Positions 1-7,573 of a stretch of DNA of 64,000 nucleotides are shown one piece after another. The DNA lies in assembly GCF_030814135.1 (NCBI RefSeq), contig NZ_JAUSUQ010000002.1, positions 186,001 to 250,000 of the forward strand, given 5' to 3'. The notes below the pieces were generated by a model. It was not told the origin of the DNA, ran no database searches, and saw only the letters and a program-made list of their open reading frames with translations. The translations under genes were made by a program, and so were the position numbers. The number at the start of each line of letters is the position of its first letter. The stretch's first letter is position 1. Source of the DNA: Caldalkalibacillus uzonensis. GTDB lineage: Bacteria > Bacillota > Bacilli > Caldalkalibacillales > Caldalkalibacillaceae.

Positions 1-39
1 AGACTGCAGACCCAAAACTGGTCAGGACTGGAGGTGTAA
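1..39 (+). CDS. C-terminal tail of upstream gene (partial)
   Basis: An open frame enters from the left edge and ends at TAA 37-39, giving the tail RLQTQNWSGLEV. The next gene is a LytTR response regulator whose ribosome binding site lies inside these last codons, so translational coupling with a sensor kinase gene is likely. The kinase identity is inferred from order only; nothing diagnostic is visible in 12 residues. Confidence 0.5.
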   Translation, partial: RLQTQNWSGLEV

Positions 40-42
40 AGC

Positions 43-816
43 ATGTCCATTAAGGTGATGATCGCCGAAGATGAGAAGCTTGCCCGGGAAGAGCTGGAGT
101 ATTTGCTCAGCTCATACAATGATCTAGAGCTTATACCGAGCGTGACCAATGGCAAAGATTTGCTTGAAAAATATGAAGAGTACTGCCCAGACGTGATATT
201 TCTAGATATTCAAATGCCTGAATTAGAAGGTATGTTTGTCGCCAAACAACTGCGGGCCCGTGAACATCCTCCGCTTATTGTCTTTACCACAGCATATGAA
301 CATTATGCTGTTGAAGCTTTCCGCCTGAAGGCAATCGATTATTTGCTGAAACCCTATAGTGAACAACGCTTGGAAGAGGCCATCAATCGCATCCGGACCG
401 AAATTAAGCGCTTGAGGGAACAAGCAAAAAAGGAAGCCACAGCGCCAGAAACCAAAACCTCTCCATCTAGAGAGATCCAGCGGATAGGCAAGCTGTTAAT
501 TGATGATGGTGAGCGCTTATCGGTGGTGGATCCCGCCTCCATCCTGTATGTGGTCCGGGAAGACCGCTTGTTAAAAATTCATACGGCCACCAAAATATAC
601 ACCTCTAAACTGACATTGCAGGAACTTGAGGAAAAATTAGCTCCCTACAACTTTTTCCGGCCCCACCGCAGTTATCTGGTCAATCTTAACTTTGTGGAAG
701 AAATTACACCCTGGTTTAACGGGGCCTACAACCTGACCCTGCAGCACCGCCAGAAAACCAAAATTCCGGTTAGTCGCACTGCAGCAAAAGAGCTGTTACA
801 ACGCTTGCAGATGTAA
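43..816 (+). CDS. LytTR-family response regulator
   Basis: A 257-residue cytoplasmic DNA-binding response regulator. Residues 1-120 form a receiver domain with the acidic pair E9/D10, phosphoacceptor D55 in FLDIQMPE, and the conserved lysine in YLLKPYS. Residues about 150-257 are a LytTR domain (VVREDRLLKIHT, FFRPHRSYLVNL, IPVSRTAAKELL). ATG 43 follows a GGAGGTG site at 30-36. It probably pairs with a kinase encoded just upstream. The solute symporter operon starting at 990 is the natural target, since LytTR regulators of this type often control neighbouring carboxylate uptake genes; that link is inferred. A terminator closes the gene at 836-863. Confidence 0.93.
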   Translation: MSIKVMIAEDEKLAREELEYLLSSYNDLELIPSVTNGKDLLEKYEEYCPDVIFLDIQMPELEGMFVAKQLRAREHPPLIVFTTAYEHYAVEAFRLKAIDYLLKPYSEQRLEEAINRIRTEIKRLREQAKKEATAPETKTSPSREIQRIGKLLIDDGERLSVVDPASILYVVREDRLLKIHTATKIYTSKLTLQELEEKLAPYNFFRPHRSYLVNLNFVEEITPWFNGAYNLTLQHRQKTKIPVSRTAAKELLQRLQM

Positions 817-835
817 TATTGGCCTGCCTTAGCCC

Positions 836-863
836 AACCGTTTCCATTCGGAAACGGTTTTTT
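836..863 (+). terminator. Rho-independent terminator after LytTR regulator
   Basis: Ten-base inverted repeat AACCGTTTCC / GGAAACGGTT with a four-base loop, followed by a run of T. It separates the regulator from the symporter operon. Confidence 0.85.
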
Positions 864-947
864 GCATTTCAGGCGACTAGCCAAACATTTCAGACCACAA
901 CCTCCACGTTATTCGAAAATTCCCAATAAAATAAGAACAACAACATC

Positions 948-961
948 GGAAAACGCTTTCA
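948..961 (+). promoter_or_regulatory. Probable CcpA binding site (cre)
   Basis: GGAAAACGCTTTCA matches the cre consensus TGWAANCGNTNWCA at 13 of 14 positions (only the first base differs). It lies 29 bp before the first gene of the symporter operon, where bound CcpA would block transcription when preferred sugars are present. The remaining leader (864-947) holds no gene; I did not find a convincing -35/-10 pair. Confidence 0.6.
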
Positions 962-989
962 TTGTACACCTTTTTACGGAGGGAGGACC

Positions 990-1166
990 ATGATCTATCT
1001 GTTTTTGATGATTACCGCCACCTGCTTGTTCCTTACCTTTAAATTAAAAAAACCATTGCTCTTAACTGTTCCATTTTTGACGATCTTCATCTATGTTACG
1101 GTTCAAATTGCCATGGTACCACTAGGCTTTTTTGAAACGCTGAAATTTATCATGAGTTTGCGTTAA
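990..1166 (+). CDS. 58-residue two-helix membrane protein
   Basis: ATG 990 follows a strong GGAGGGAGG site at 979-987. The product has 58 residues, with hydrophobic segments at about 1-17 and 23-47 separated by KLKKP, so it is probably a two-helix inner-membrane protein. It is the first gene of the SSS symporter operon, 26 bp before the DUF4212 subunit, so a role in symporter assembly or stability is the natural guess. I do not recognise a named family. Confidence 0.6.
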   Translation: MIYLFLMITATCLFLTFKLKKPLLLTVPFLTIFIYVTVQIAMVPLGFFETLKFIMSLR

Positions 1167-1192
1167 TCATTCATTGTAGGGAGGTGCTGTAT

Positions 1193-1495
1193 GTGAGAAA
1201 AATGGATAAAGCCGTAGCCGATGCCTATTTCCGTAAAAGAACCCGGCATATTCTCATCTATTTGGCCATCTGGTTTATCGTCTCCTTCGGCGTCGTGCTG
1301 TTTGCTGAACATTTGACTCACTTTACGTTTAACGGTATGCCCTTTCATTACTTTATGGGAGCACAGGGGTCCATCCTGGTGTTTATTCTCTTGCTCTTTG
1401 TCAATGCCATTGTCAGCGACAAGGTGGACAAGGATTTTGGCATTGATGAAACAGAAAACAAACGCATTAGTGCTGGCAAAACATTAGATCATTAA
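1193..1495 (+). CDS. DUF4212 small subunit of SSS-type symporter
   Basis: About 100 residues, matching the small integral-membrane partner (DUF4212) found beside VC_2705-type sodium:solute symporters. Key stretches are DAYFRKRTRHILIYLAIWF near the N-terminus and a second helix FHYFMGAQGSILVFILLLFVN, ending in a polar tail. GTG 1193 is chosen because AGGGAGG at 1178-1184 is 8 bases upstream; a longer GTG 1184 reading would overlap that site. ATG 1202 is the alternative. It precedes the large permease by 30 bp and is expected to work with it. Confidence 0.85.
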   Translation: MRKMDKAVADAYFRKRTRHILIYLAIWFIVSFGVVLFAEHLTHFTFNGMPFHYFMGAQGSILVFILLLFVNAIVSDKVDKDFGIDETENKRISAGKTLDH

Positions 1496-1525
1496 TTGAA
1501 CCGCCAAAAGGGGGGAATGTTTCAT

Positions 1526-3187
1526 ATGGACGCGCAATTTTGGGTCTCGCTTGCTCTTATTTTAGCTTCATTTGCCCTGTATATCGGTATTGCTGTTTAC
1601 AACCGTTCACGCCAAACATCTGACTTTTATGTCGCCAATCGCGGGGTACCACCTGTATGGAACGGGATGGCTATTGCTGGGGACTGGATGAGCGCCGCTT
1701 CGTTTATCGGCATGGCCGGTACGGTGATGATCCTGGGTTACGACGGTTTGGCTTATATCATGGGCTGGACCGGAGGATATTTGCTGCTGACTTTCCTTCT
1801 GGCTCCCCAATTGCGTAAGTACGGTCGTTACACGGTGCCCGAATTTATTGGTGATCGCTTTGACAGTCATACGGCACGTATTATTGCTGCTGTGGGCACG
1901 ATGATTATCAGTTTTGTTTATATCATTGGGCAACTGTCCGGGGCCGGAGTGGTCATCGGCCGTCTGTTCGAGATTAACACCGCCATCGGCACCATCATCG
2001 GGGTGATCGTCATCACGATTTACGCCACTTTTGGCGGAATGAAAGGCATTACCTGGACCCAGGTGGCCCAATACATCGTGCTTATTGTTGCTTACCTGAT
2101 CCCGATTATTTTTATTTCACTGCAAATGACTGGCAACCCTTTGCCCTGGATGACTTACGGTGAGATTGTCTCCAAATTGGGCGAATTGGACCGGGAGCTG
2201 GGTTTGAGTGAATACTTTGCTCCCTTCAAGGAAACAAACAAAATGCAATTTGTTGCTCTTTTGTTCTGTTTGATGGCCGGAACAGCCGCCCTTCCCCACG
2301 TCATTGTTCGGTTCTATACGGTTTCAACCATGAAAGCCGCCCGGTGGAGCGGGGCTTGGGCTTTGGTGTTTATCGGTTTGTTGTACTTGTCCGCGCCGGC
2401 TTACGCTGCCTTTTCTCGCTTTATCCTGATGACACAAGTTGCCGGACGGCCGATCGATGATTTGCCGGCTTGGACCCAGTCCTGGATTGACACTGGCCTC
2501 TTGCAACTGATTGATACAAACGGAGACGGGATTTTGTACTGGGAAGAAATTGTGATTAGCAATGACATGGTGGTGATGGCCACACCTGAAATTGCCAATT
2601 TGGGTGTCTTCGTCATCGGTCTGGTCGCCGCAGGGGCCATGGCAGCTGCCCTGTCGACAGCTGGAGGACTGTTGATTGCCATTTCTTCCTCCTTTGCCCA
2701 TGATATTTATTATCGCTTAATTAACCCGCAAGCCAGTGACAAAAAGCGCTTGTTTGTAGCACGCTTGTCTATCGCCATTGCCACCATTGTGGCTGGTTTG
2801 GTTGCTCTTGACCCACCGGGAGTCATCACCCAAATTGTGGCTTGGGCCTTCTCCCTGGCGGCAGGGACGTTCTTCCCCGTACTGCTCCTGGGCGTATGGT
2901 GGAAACGGGCCAATGCTAAAGGGGCGATCGCCGGCATGCTCTCCGGATTGATTATCACCTTGAGTTATATCATCGCCGCTCGTTATTTCGGGTTTAGCCT
3001 GTTTGGTGTCATTGACACGGGGGCAGGGATTTTCGGTGTCCCGGTTAACTTGCTGGTCACCTACTTCGTCTCTAAAATGACAGCCGAACCGTCCAAGAAG
3101 ATTCAGGAAGAGGTTATGGATTTACGTTATCCTGAGCAAATGACCTATAAAGATGGTGAAGTGTGGATCCATGACAGCGCCAAATAA
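1526..3187 (+). CDS. Sodium:solute symporter, VC_2705-like (probable small-carboxylate uptake)
   Basis: A 553-residue SSS-family permease with about 13 membrane helices. Family signatures include FYVANRGVPPVWNGMAIAGDWMSAASFIG, the YTVPEFIGDRF stretch and AAALSTAGGLL. ATG 1526 is chosen for the AAGGGGGG site at 1508-1515; TTG 1496 and ATG 1517 lie in frame upstream. Between helices the protein carries an EF-hand-like loop DTNGDGILYWEE (DNA 2513-2548). With the DUF4212 partner and a cNMP/CBS/DUF294 protein downstream, this resembles acetate/propionate-type uptake systems; the exact substrate is not visible. The CcpA site upstream fits uptake of a secondary carbon source. Confidence 0.9.
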   Translation: MDAQFWVSLALILASFALYIGIAVYNRSRQTSDFYVANRGVPPVWNGMAIAGDWMSAASFIGMAGTVMILGYDGLAYIMGWTGGYLLLTFLLAPQLRKYGRYTVPEFIGDRFDSHTARIIAAVGTMIISFVYIIGQLSGAGVVIGRLFEINTAIGTIIGVIVITIYATFGGMKGITWTQVAQYIVLIVAYLIPIIFISLQMTGNPLPWMTYGEIVSKLGELDRELGLSEYFAPFKETNKMQFVALLFCLMAGTAALPHVIVRFYTVSTMKAARWSGAWALVFIGLLYLSAPAYAAFSRFILMTQVAGRPIDDLPAWTQSWIDTGLLQLIDTNGDGILYWEEIVISNDMVVMATPEIANLGVFVIGLVAAGAMAAALSTAGGLLIAISSSFAHDIYYRLINPQASDKKRLFVARLSIAIATIVAGLVALDPPGVITQIVAWAFSLAAGTFFPVLLLGVWWKRANAKGAIAGMLSGLIITLSYIIAARYFGFSLFGVIDTGAGIFGVPVNLLVTYFVSKMTAEPSKKIQEEVMDLRYPEQMTYKDGEVWIHDSAK

Positions 3188-5117
3188 CCAACATCACACC
3201 CTTGCGGCCGCCCATGTTCGTCACCACCCCCTGTTCAAGGGGGTGGATGACGCTGCTTTTGAACAATTATACAGCCGCTGCCAGCTATTATCCTTTGAGA
3301 CACATGAGATCATCCTTCATTCCAAGACCGAGCGGGAAAGCTTACTCTTGATTTTAAACGGCACAGTTGAGGTCTTCGTCCAAGGGGCTGCTGTAGGGAA
3401 AGAGGAAGTTTTGGAAATTTTGCAGACCGGAGATCTGATCGGCCTTTCCTCCATTGCTGATTTTCTTGGTGAGCCGGTCCATATCCAAACTCAGCACAAT
3501 GTGGGAGTACGGAGCATTGAGCCCACCCAATGTTTGGACATTCCTTTTGATGTTCTGGAGCAGTGTTGGGAAGATGAAGAGATTCGCAATTACATGTTAC
3601 GGCAGCTGGCCGTGCGCTTAAAAGATGTGTACGCCTCCCTGGCTGAACAAGTGTATTTGGCTCAGCGCTGGGGAGAAAGCGAACCCTTTGTCAGAAGAGT
3701 ACATGACCTGATGTCCTCTCCCGTGATTTGCGCCCAATCGAGTGATACCATTCAACATGTGGCCCGGAAAATGATCGACAACAACGTCAGTTCGGTCGTT
3801 GTTTTGGAAGAGACACGTCTGGCAGGAATTATCACCGAAAGTGATCTGGTGAGGCAAATGGGCACGGAGATAGGTAACACACAGACACAGCCATCAGCCA
3901 GATCATGGATGACCCCCAACCCTGTCACTGTAAACAGTGATGACTACTACTACGAAGCACTGGCCTTGTTTTTAACCGAAAACATTAAACATCTTCCTGT
4001 GATCAAAGATGGCCAGGTTGTGGGCATGCTCACCTTGTCCGATCTGATGCGCAAGAAAAACCGCGGCTTATTTGATTCCATACAAACGATTGAAAAAGCG
4101 GATATTGCCCATCTTGGTCGCATTAAAGAGGCTATTTACTCCGTGTTTGCCAACTTACTACGAGATGACTTGCCGGTTACCCATATTCTGGAGGTTCTGA
4201 CCACCTTATATGACCGGCTTGTCCAACATTGCCTCCAACTAGCAAGTGAAACATTAAAACAAAAAGGCTTAGGAGGGCCCCCTGTCCCCTATTGTTGGCT
4301 GCACATGGGCAGTTCGGGGCGAGCCGAACAGTTTATGTTGACGGACCAGGATCATTTTCTGGTCTATGCTTCCGTTGATCATCTCGATGAAAACGACCGC
4401 CATCAAGCCGCCAACTATTTTTCCCACTTGGCAGAAACCGTTGTCGATTATTTGCAACGGGCTGGCTTTGCCAAATGCAAAGGAAATATGATGGCTACCA
4501 ACCCTGATTGGAGAGGTCCCCTTTCATACTGGCAACAAACCTTGCGCCAATGGGCATTGCGAGCAACTAACAACACCTTAATGCAGGCCCATAACTTCCT
4601 AGCATTCCGTATGGTACAAGGAGATCAACACCTTTATGAACAATTTTTGCAGTTAATCAAAGAGGAGTTAAAACCTTCTAGCATTTTTCTCTACCGTATG
4701 GCGGTATTGGAAAAAGAACACTCTGTACCCACCTTGGATCATCCTCTCCGTTCTCTGTTACGTCTGGGCAAAAAAGAGATTGATTTAAAAAAAGAAGCTT
4801 TATTTCCTTTCCATCATGCTTTGCAAATTTTGGCCCTTCATCATGGCCTGTATGAAGGAACACCGTTAGACAAGATGGAACATCTGGTTGGCAAAAAAGT
4901 CTTCACCCCTTCTTTTAAAGAGGAATTGCTTTATGCTTATACCGGAGTGATGAAGATCCGCATGGAGCATGCCTGGCACCAGTTTAACCAAAAGCAACCG
5001 GTTAGTTCCAGACTTCCTGTGAGCCAACTAAACTATCGGGAAAAAGAAGACTTACGCCGCGCGTTAAAAACAATTCGTTCCTTACAACAACAAATGTTTA
5101 TCCATTTCGGGATGTGA
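3171..5117 (+). CDS. cNMP-binding/CBS/DUF294 putative nucleotidyltransferase
   Basis: A soluble protein of about 648 residues. In order: a cyclic-nucleotide-type sensor domain (about 10-135), two CBS repeats (about 170-295, with VHDLMSSPVICAQSSDTIQHVARKM and ARSWMTPNPVTVNSDD), a DUF294 nucleotidyltransferase-like domain (GSSGRAEQFMLTDQDH near residue 380) and a helical DUF294 C-terminal domain. Such proteins commonly sit beside SSS acetate-type symporters and are thought to regulate them. ATG 3171 overlaps the symporter gene by 17 bp, suggesting coupling; ATG 3153 is an alternative, and neither has a strong ribosome site. Ligand and reaction are unknown. Confidence 0.88.
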   Translation: MTAPNNQHHTLAAAHVRHHPLFKGVDDAAFEQLYSRCQLLSFETHEIILHSKTERESLLLILNGTVEVFVQGAAVGKEEVLEILQTGDLIGLSSIADFLGEPVHIQTQHNVGVRSIEPTQCLDIPFDVLEQCWEDEEIRNYMLRQLAVRLKDVYASLAEQVYLAQRWGESEPFVRRVHDLMSSPVICAQSSDTIQHVARKMIDNNVSSVVVLEETRLAGIITESDLVRQMGTEIGNTQTQPSARSWMTPNPVTVNSDDYYYEALALFLTENIKHLPVIKDGQVVGMLTLSDLMRKKNRGLFDSIQTIEKADIAHLGRIKEAIYSVFANLLRDDLPVTHILEVLTTLYDRLVQHCLQLASETLKQKGLGGPPVPYCWLHMGSSGRAEQFMLTDQDHFLVYASVDHLDENDRHQAANYFSHLAETVVDYLQRAGFAKCKGNMMATNPDWRGPLSYWQQTLRQWALRATNNTLMQAHNFLAFRMVQGDQHLYEQFLQLIKEELKPSSIFLYRMAVLEKEHSVPTLDHPLRSLLRLGKKEIDLKKEALFPFHHALQILALHHGLYEGTPLDKMEHLVGKKVFTPSFKEELLYAYTGVMKIRMEHAWHQFNQKQPVSSRLPVSQLNYREKEDLRRALKTIRSLQQQMFIHFGM

Positions 5118-5121
5118 GCAT

Positions 5122-5781
5122 ATGTTTTGGAAGCGAAAAAAATTACCCTTCAACTTCATACAGCCCATTCCCCTGTCCACTCCTATTGACCAGCTTTCCT
5201 TTGTTGTTCTGGATACGGAAACGACCGGGTTGGACGTTCACCGTCACGATCGCTTGATTGAACTGGGAGCCGTCTTGGTGAAGCACAATCAGGTGACGGA
5301 TCGTGTGTTCCACCGCTTTGTCAATCCTGAGCGGGAGATTCCACCCACTGTGCAGCAGCTGACGGGAATTAAGCCCGAAGTGGTGCAAGGTGCTCTCCGT
5401 TCCATCGAGGCCATTGAACAGTTTTTCCGTTTCCTTGAACAGTACGGAGGTGCAGGCTGGGTGGGGTTTCACCTTCGTTTTGATTTGACGGTGCTGAGGC
5501 ATGAACTGAAACGGCATCACTGTACGTTTGAAACCCCGCAAGCCATTGATTTGCTACACCTTATCCGTTTATTACACCCCACAGCCGTCAAACAATCGCT
5601 GGAAGATTATGCCCGGGATTGGCAGGTTCCTCTCTTTGCGCGGCACACCGCTGTGGGAGATGCCTTGACCAGCGCCCACCTTTTTACCCGGCTGATGCAA
5701 CAATTACCCCAGCGCGGCATTCAAACCTGGGGTGACTTAATCCGAGCTGTTGAACGGGGGCAGGAACAGTTTGCTTTATAA
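5122..5781 (+). CDS. DnaQ-like 3'-5' exonuclease (DEDDh)
   Basis: A 219-residue exonuclease of the DNA polymerase III epsilon type. The DEDDh residues are visible: D31 and E33 in VVLDTETTGLD, D121 in GFHLRFDLTVL, and H175/D180 in ARHTAVGDAL. It starts 4 bp after the DUF294 gene. The pairing of symporter, DUF294 protein and exonuclease is a recurring gene neighbourhood in bacteria, but what the nuclease does there is not known; a nucleotide-linked regulatory role is inference. Confidence 0.9.
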   Translation: MFWKRKKLPFNFIQPIPLSTPIDQLSFVVLDTETTGLDVHRHDRLIELGAVLVKHNQVTDRVFHRFVNPEREIPPTVQQLTGIKPEVVQGALRSIEAIEQFFRFLEQYGGAGWVGFHLRFDLTVLRHELKRHHCTFETPQAIDLLHLIRLLHPTAVKQSLEDYARDWQVPLFARHTAVGDALTSAHLFTRLMQQLPQRGIQTWGDLIRAVERGQEQFAL

Positions 5782-5873
5782 AACTGTTCATACAGTCGGT
5801 TTTGAATCATACACTGAATTAAGACAAAATAGTCAAGCTTGCCAAGCTGCTTCCAGGGAGAGGAACAAGGAGA

Positions 5874-6497
5874 ATGGAAATTGTAAGAACATACACTATG
5901 CTAACAATCGGTGGCCTGCTGCAGGGGATTGCCATGGCCATTTTTTTGTTCCCCCACGCCATTCCCTCCGGTGGAGCAGCAGCCATTGCCGTTCTAATGC
6001 AATACTTGCTGCACATTCCGTTTGAATTTACCCTCTGGCTGGTCAATTTTTCTTTACTGTCTGTGGCAATCAAATGGCTGGGCTATACCAGTGCTATTCG
6101 TACCATGTATGCGGTCTCTGTTGCTTCAATCACCATTAATCTGTCCTATGCCTATCTCCATTGGGCTAATGGCTATGTTTGGCTGGACTTGCTGTGGGGA
6201 AGCATGATCTTTGGTTTGGGTGTCGGCCTGTTACTACGTCAGCGGGCTTCCAACGGCGGCATGGTGATTTTGGCCCTGATTATTTCAGTTTATAAGGGCT
6301 ATCCGCCTGGCAAGGTCATGTTTTGGATCAACTCTACCATATTTTTGATTACCGCTGTGGTCATTGAATGGAAGATCATTGTTTTAGCTCTCCTGTGCCA
6401 ATGGCTGTCCACCCGTATCATCGACTTCATTTACAAAGCCGATATGATCAGGCGCTTAATGGCCTTTCTCACCGTTCTCGCCTGGCGAAGGCGATAG
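5874..6497 (+). CDS. YitT-family integral membrane protein (short form)
   Basis: A 207-residue membrane protein with five to six hydrophobic segments. The IPSGGAAAIAVLMQYLL stretch after the first helix and the later GLGVGLLLRQRASNGG-type loop match the YitT (DUF161) family. Usual members are about 280 residues with a C-terminal DUF2179 domain, which is absent here. The start ATG 5874 has AGGGAGAGG at 5855-5863. Function of the family is unknown. It stands between the exonuclease and the TctC gene, with about 90 bp on each side. Confidence 0.75.
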   Translation: MEIVRTYTMLTIGGLLQGIAMAIFLFPHAIPSGGAAAIAVLMQYLLHIPFEFTLWLVNFSLLSVAIKWLGYTSAIRTMYAVSVASITINLSYAYLHWANGYVWLDLLWGSMIFGLGVGLLLRQRASNGGMVILALIISVYKGYPPGKVMFWINSTIFLITAVVIEWKIIVLALLCQWLSTRIIDFIYKADMIRRLMAFLTVLAWRRR

Positions 6498-6604
6498 GCA
6501 AGTGGTCTGATTCAACTGACCTCTCCTAATTATTTTTCCTCCCACAAGGGACAATATATATTCCCCTTCTGTTCTGCATATCTTCAAACAGAGGAGGGGG
6601 AAGC

Positions 6605-7573
6605 ATGATGAAAAAGCTCATCTTGTTCGTGTTGCTCAGCACATGTCTAATGGTCAATTTGACGGGCTGTACAAGGGAAACTGACGTAGAAGCATACCCG
6701 AACAAACCCATTCAATTGATTGTCTCCTATTCTGCCGGGGCAGCCACGGATACACAAGCCCGGATTGTAGCCAAATATGCCAGCCAGTATCTGGGTCAAG
6801 AGCTGGTGATTGTCAACCGACCGGGCGGTGGTGGCCAAGTAGGATGGAACTATTTTGCATCTGTGGAGCCGGATGGATATATACTGACTGCCTATAATTT
6901 GCCCCATATCATTACGCAACCCATGATTGGCGAAACATCTTTCCAGCTGGACACGTTTGAGCCTATTGTGAACTGGGGGTGGGACCCAACTGTTTTTGCC
7001 GTCAGACATGACAGCCCTTACCAAACATTAGATGCTTTGCTTGAAGCTGTCCGCCAATCTCCCGGCACGATCACGATCGGACATGCGGGAAAGTTTGTCG
7101 GTCAACACCTGGCTATTTTATTACTGGAGCAGGAGGCAGCGATCCATTTTGAAGATGTAGCCTATAACGGAGCAGCCGATGCCTTGGCAGCTTTATTGGG
7201 CGGTCATATACAAGTCGTGGCTGGCAATTTGTCCGATATGTACCGTCAGGGTGATGAGGTGCGCATTCTGGCCATTGCCACGGAAGAACGTCACCCGTAC
7301 GCCCCAGATGTGCCCACCTTTACTGAACTAGGGTATCCAAGTGTAAAAATGAGCACGGACCGGGGGATCGCAGCCAAAGCAGGCACACCTGCTGAGGTGA
7401 TTAACAGACTGGAAGAGAGTTTCCTGCAACTGCTCCATGATGAAGATTTCCAAGAAGAAATGGCCCAGGCGGGGGCCGACTTGCTGATTATGAACCGTAA
7501 CGACCTTCTGCAAGAGTTTAAACAGCGCCAAGCGTTATATACAGATCTGTTGGAAGGCATCACCACCCGCTAA
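6605..7573 (+). CDS. TctC-family tricarboxylate-type solute-binding lipoprotein
   Basis: A 322-residue extracytoplasmic solute receptor for a tripartite tricarboxylate transporter. It has a lipoprotein signal with lipobox LTGC (Cys22), then the family pattern YPNKPIQLIVSYSAGAATD, VVNRPGG-like IVNRPGGGGQVG, EPDGYIL, and ADVP-like APDVPTFTELGY. GAGGAGGGGG at 6590-6600 serves ATG 6605 (or ATG 6608). It lies tail to tail with the fused TctA-TctB permease and overlaps its 3' end by 14 bp, so the receptor and the permease are not in one operon although they are the expected partners. Confidence 0.92.
   Translation: MMKKLILFVLLSTCLMVNLTGCTRETDVEAYPNKPIQLIVSYSAGAATDTQARIVAKYASQYLGQELVIVNRPGGGGQVGWNYFASVEPDGYILTAYNLPHIITQPMIGETSFQLDTFEPIVNWGWDPTVFAVRHDSPYQTLDALLEAVRQSPGTITIGHAGKFVGQHLAILLLEQEAAIHFEDVAYNGAADALAALLGGHIQVVAGNLSDMYRQGDEVRILAIATEERHPYAPDVPTFTELGYPSVKMSTDRGIAAKAGTPAEVINRLEESFLQLLHDEDFQEEMAQAGADLLIMNRNDLLQEFKQRQALYTDLLEGITTR

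Noticed and set aside
1496-1525. TTG start 1496 for the first symporter
   Set aside because: It lies within the stop region of the DUF4212 gene, and the ribosome site at 1508-1515 fits ATG 1526.
5750-6207. Plus-strand frames overlapping the YitT-like gene
   Set aside because: Shadows in other frames of a clear membrane protein gene.
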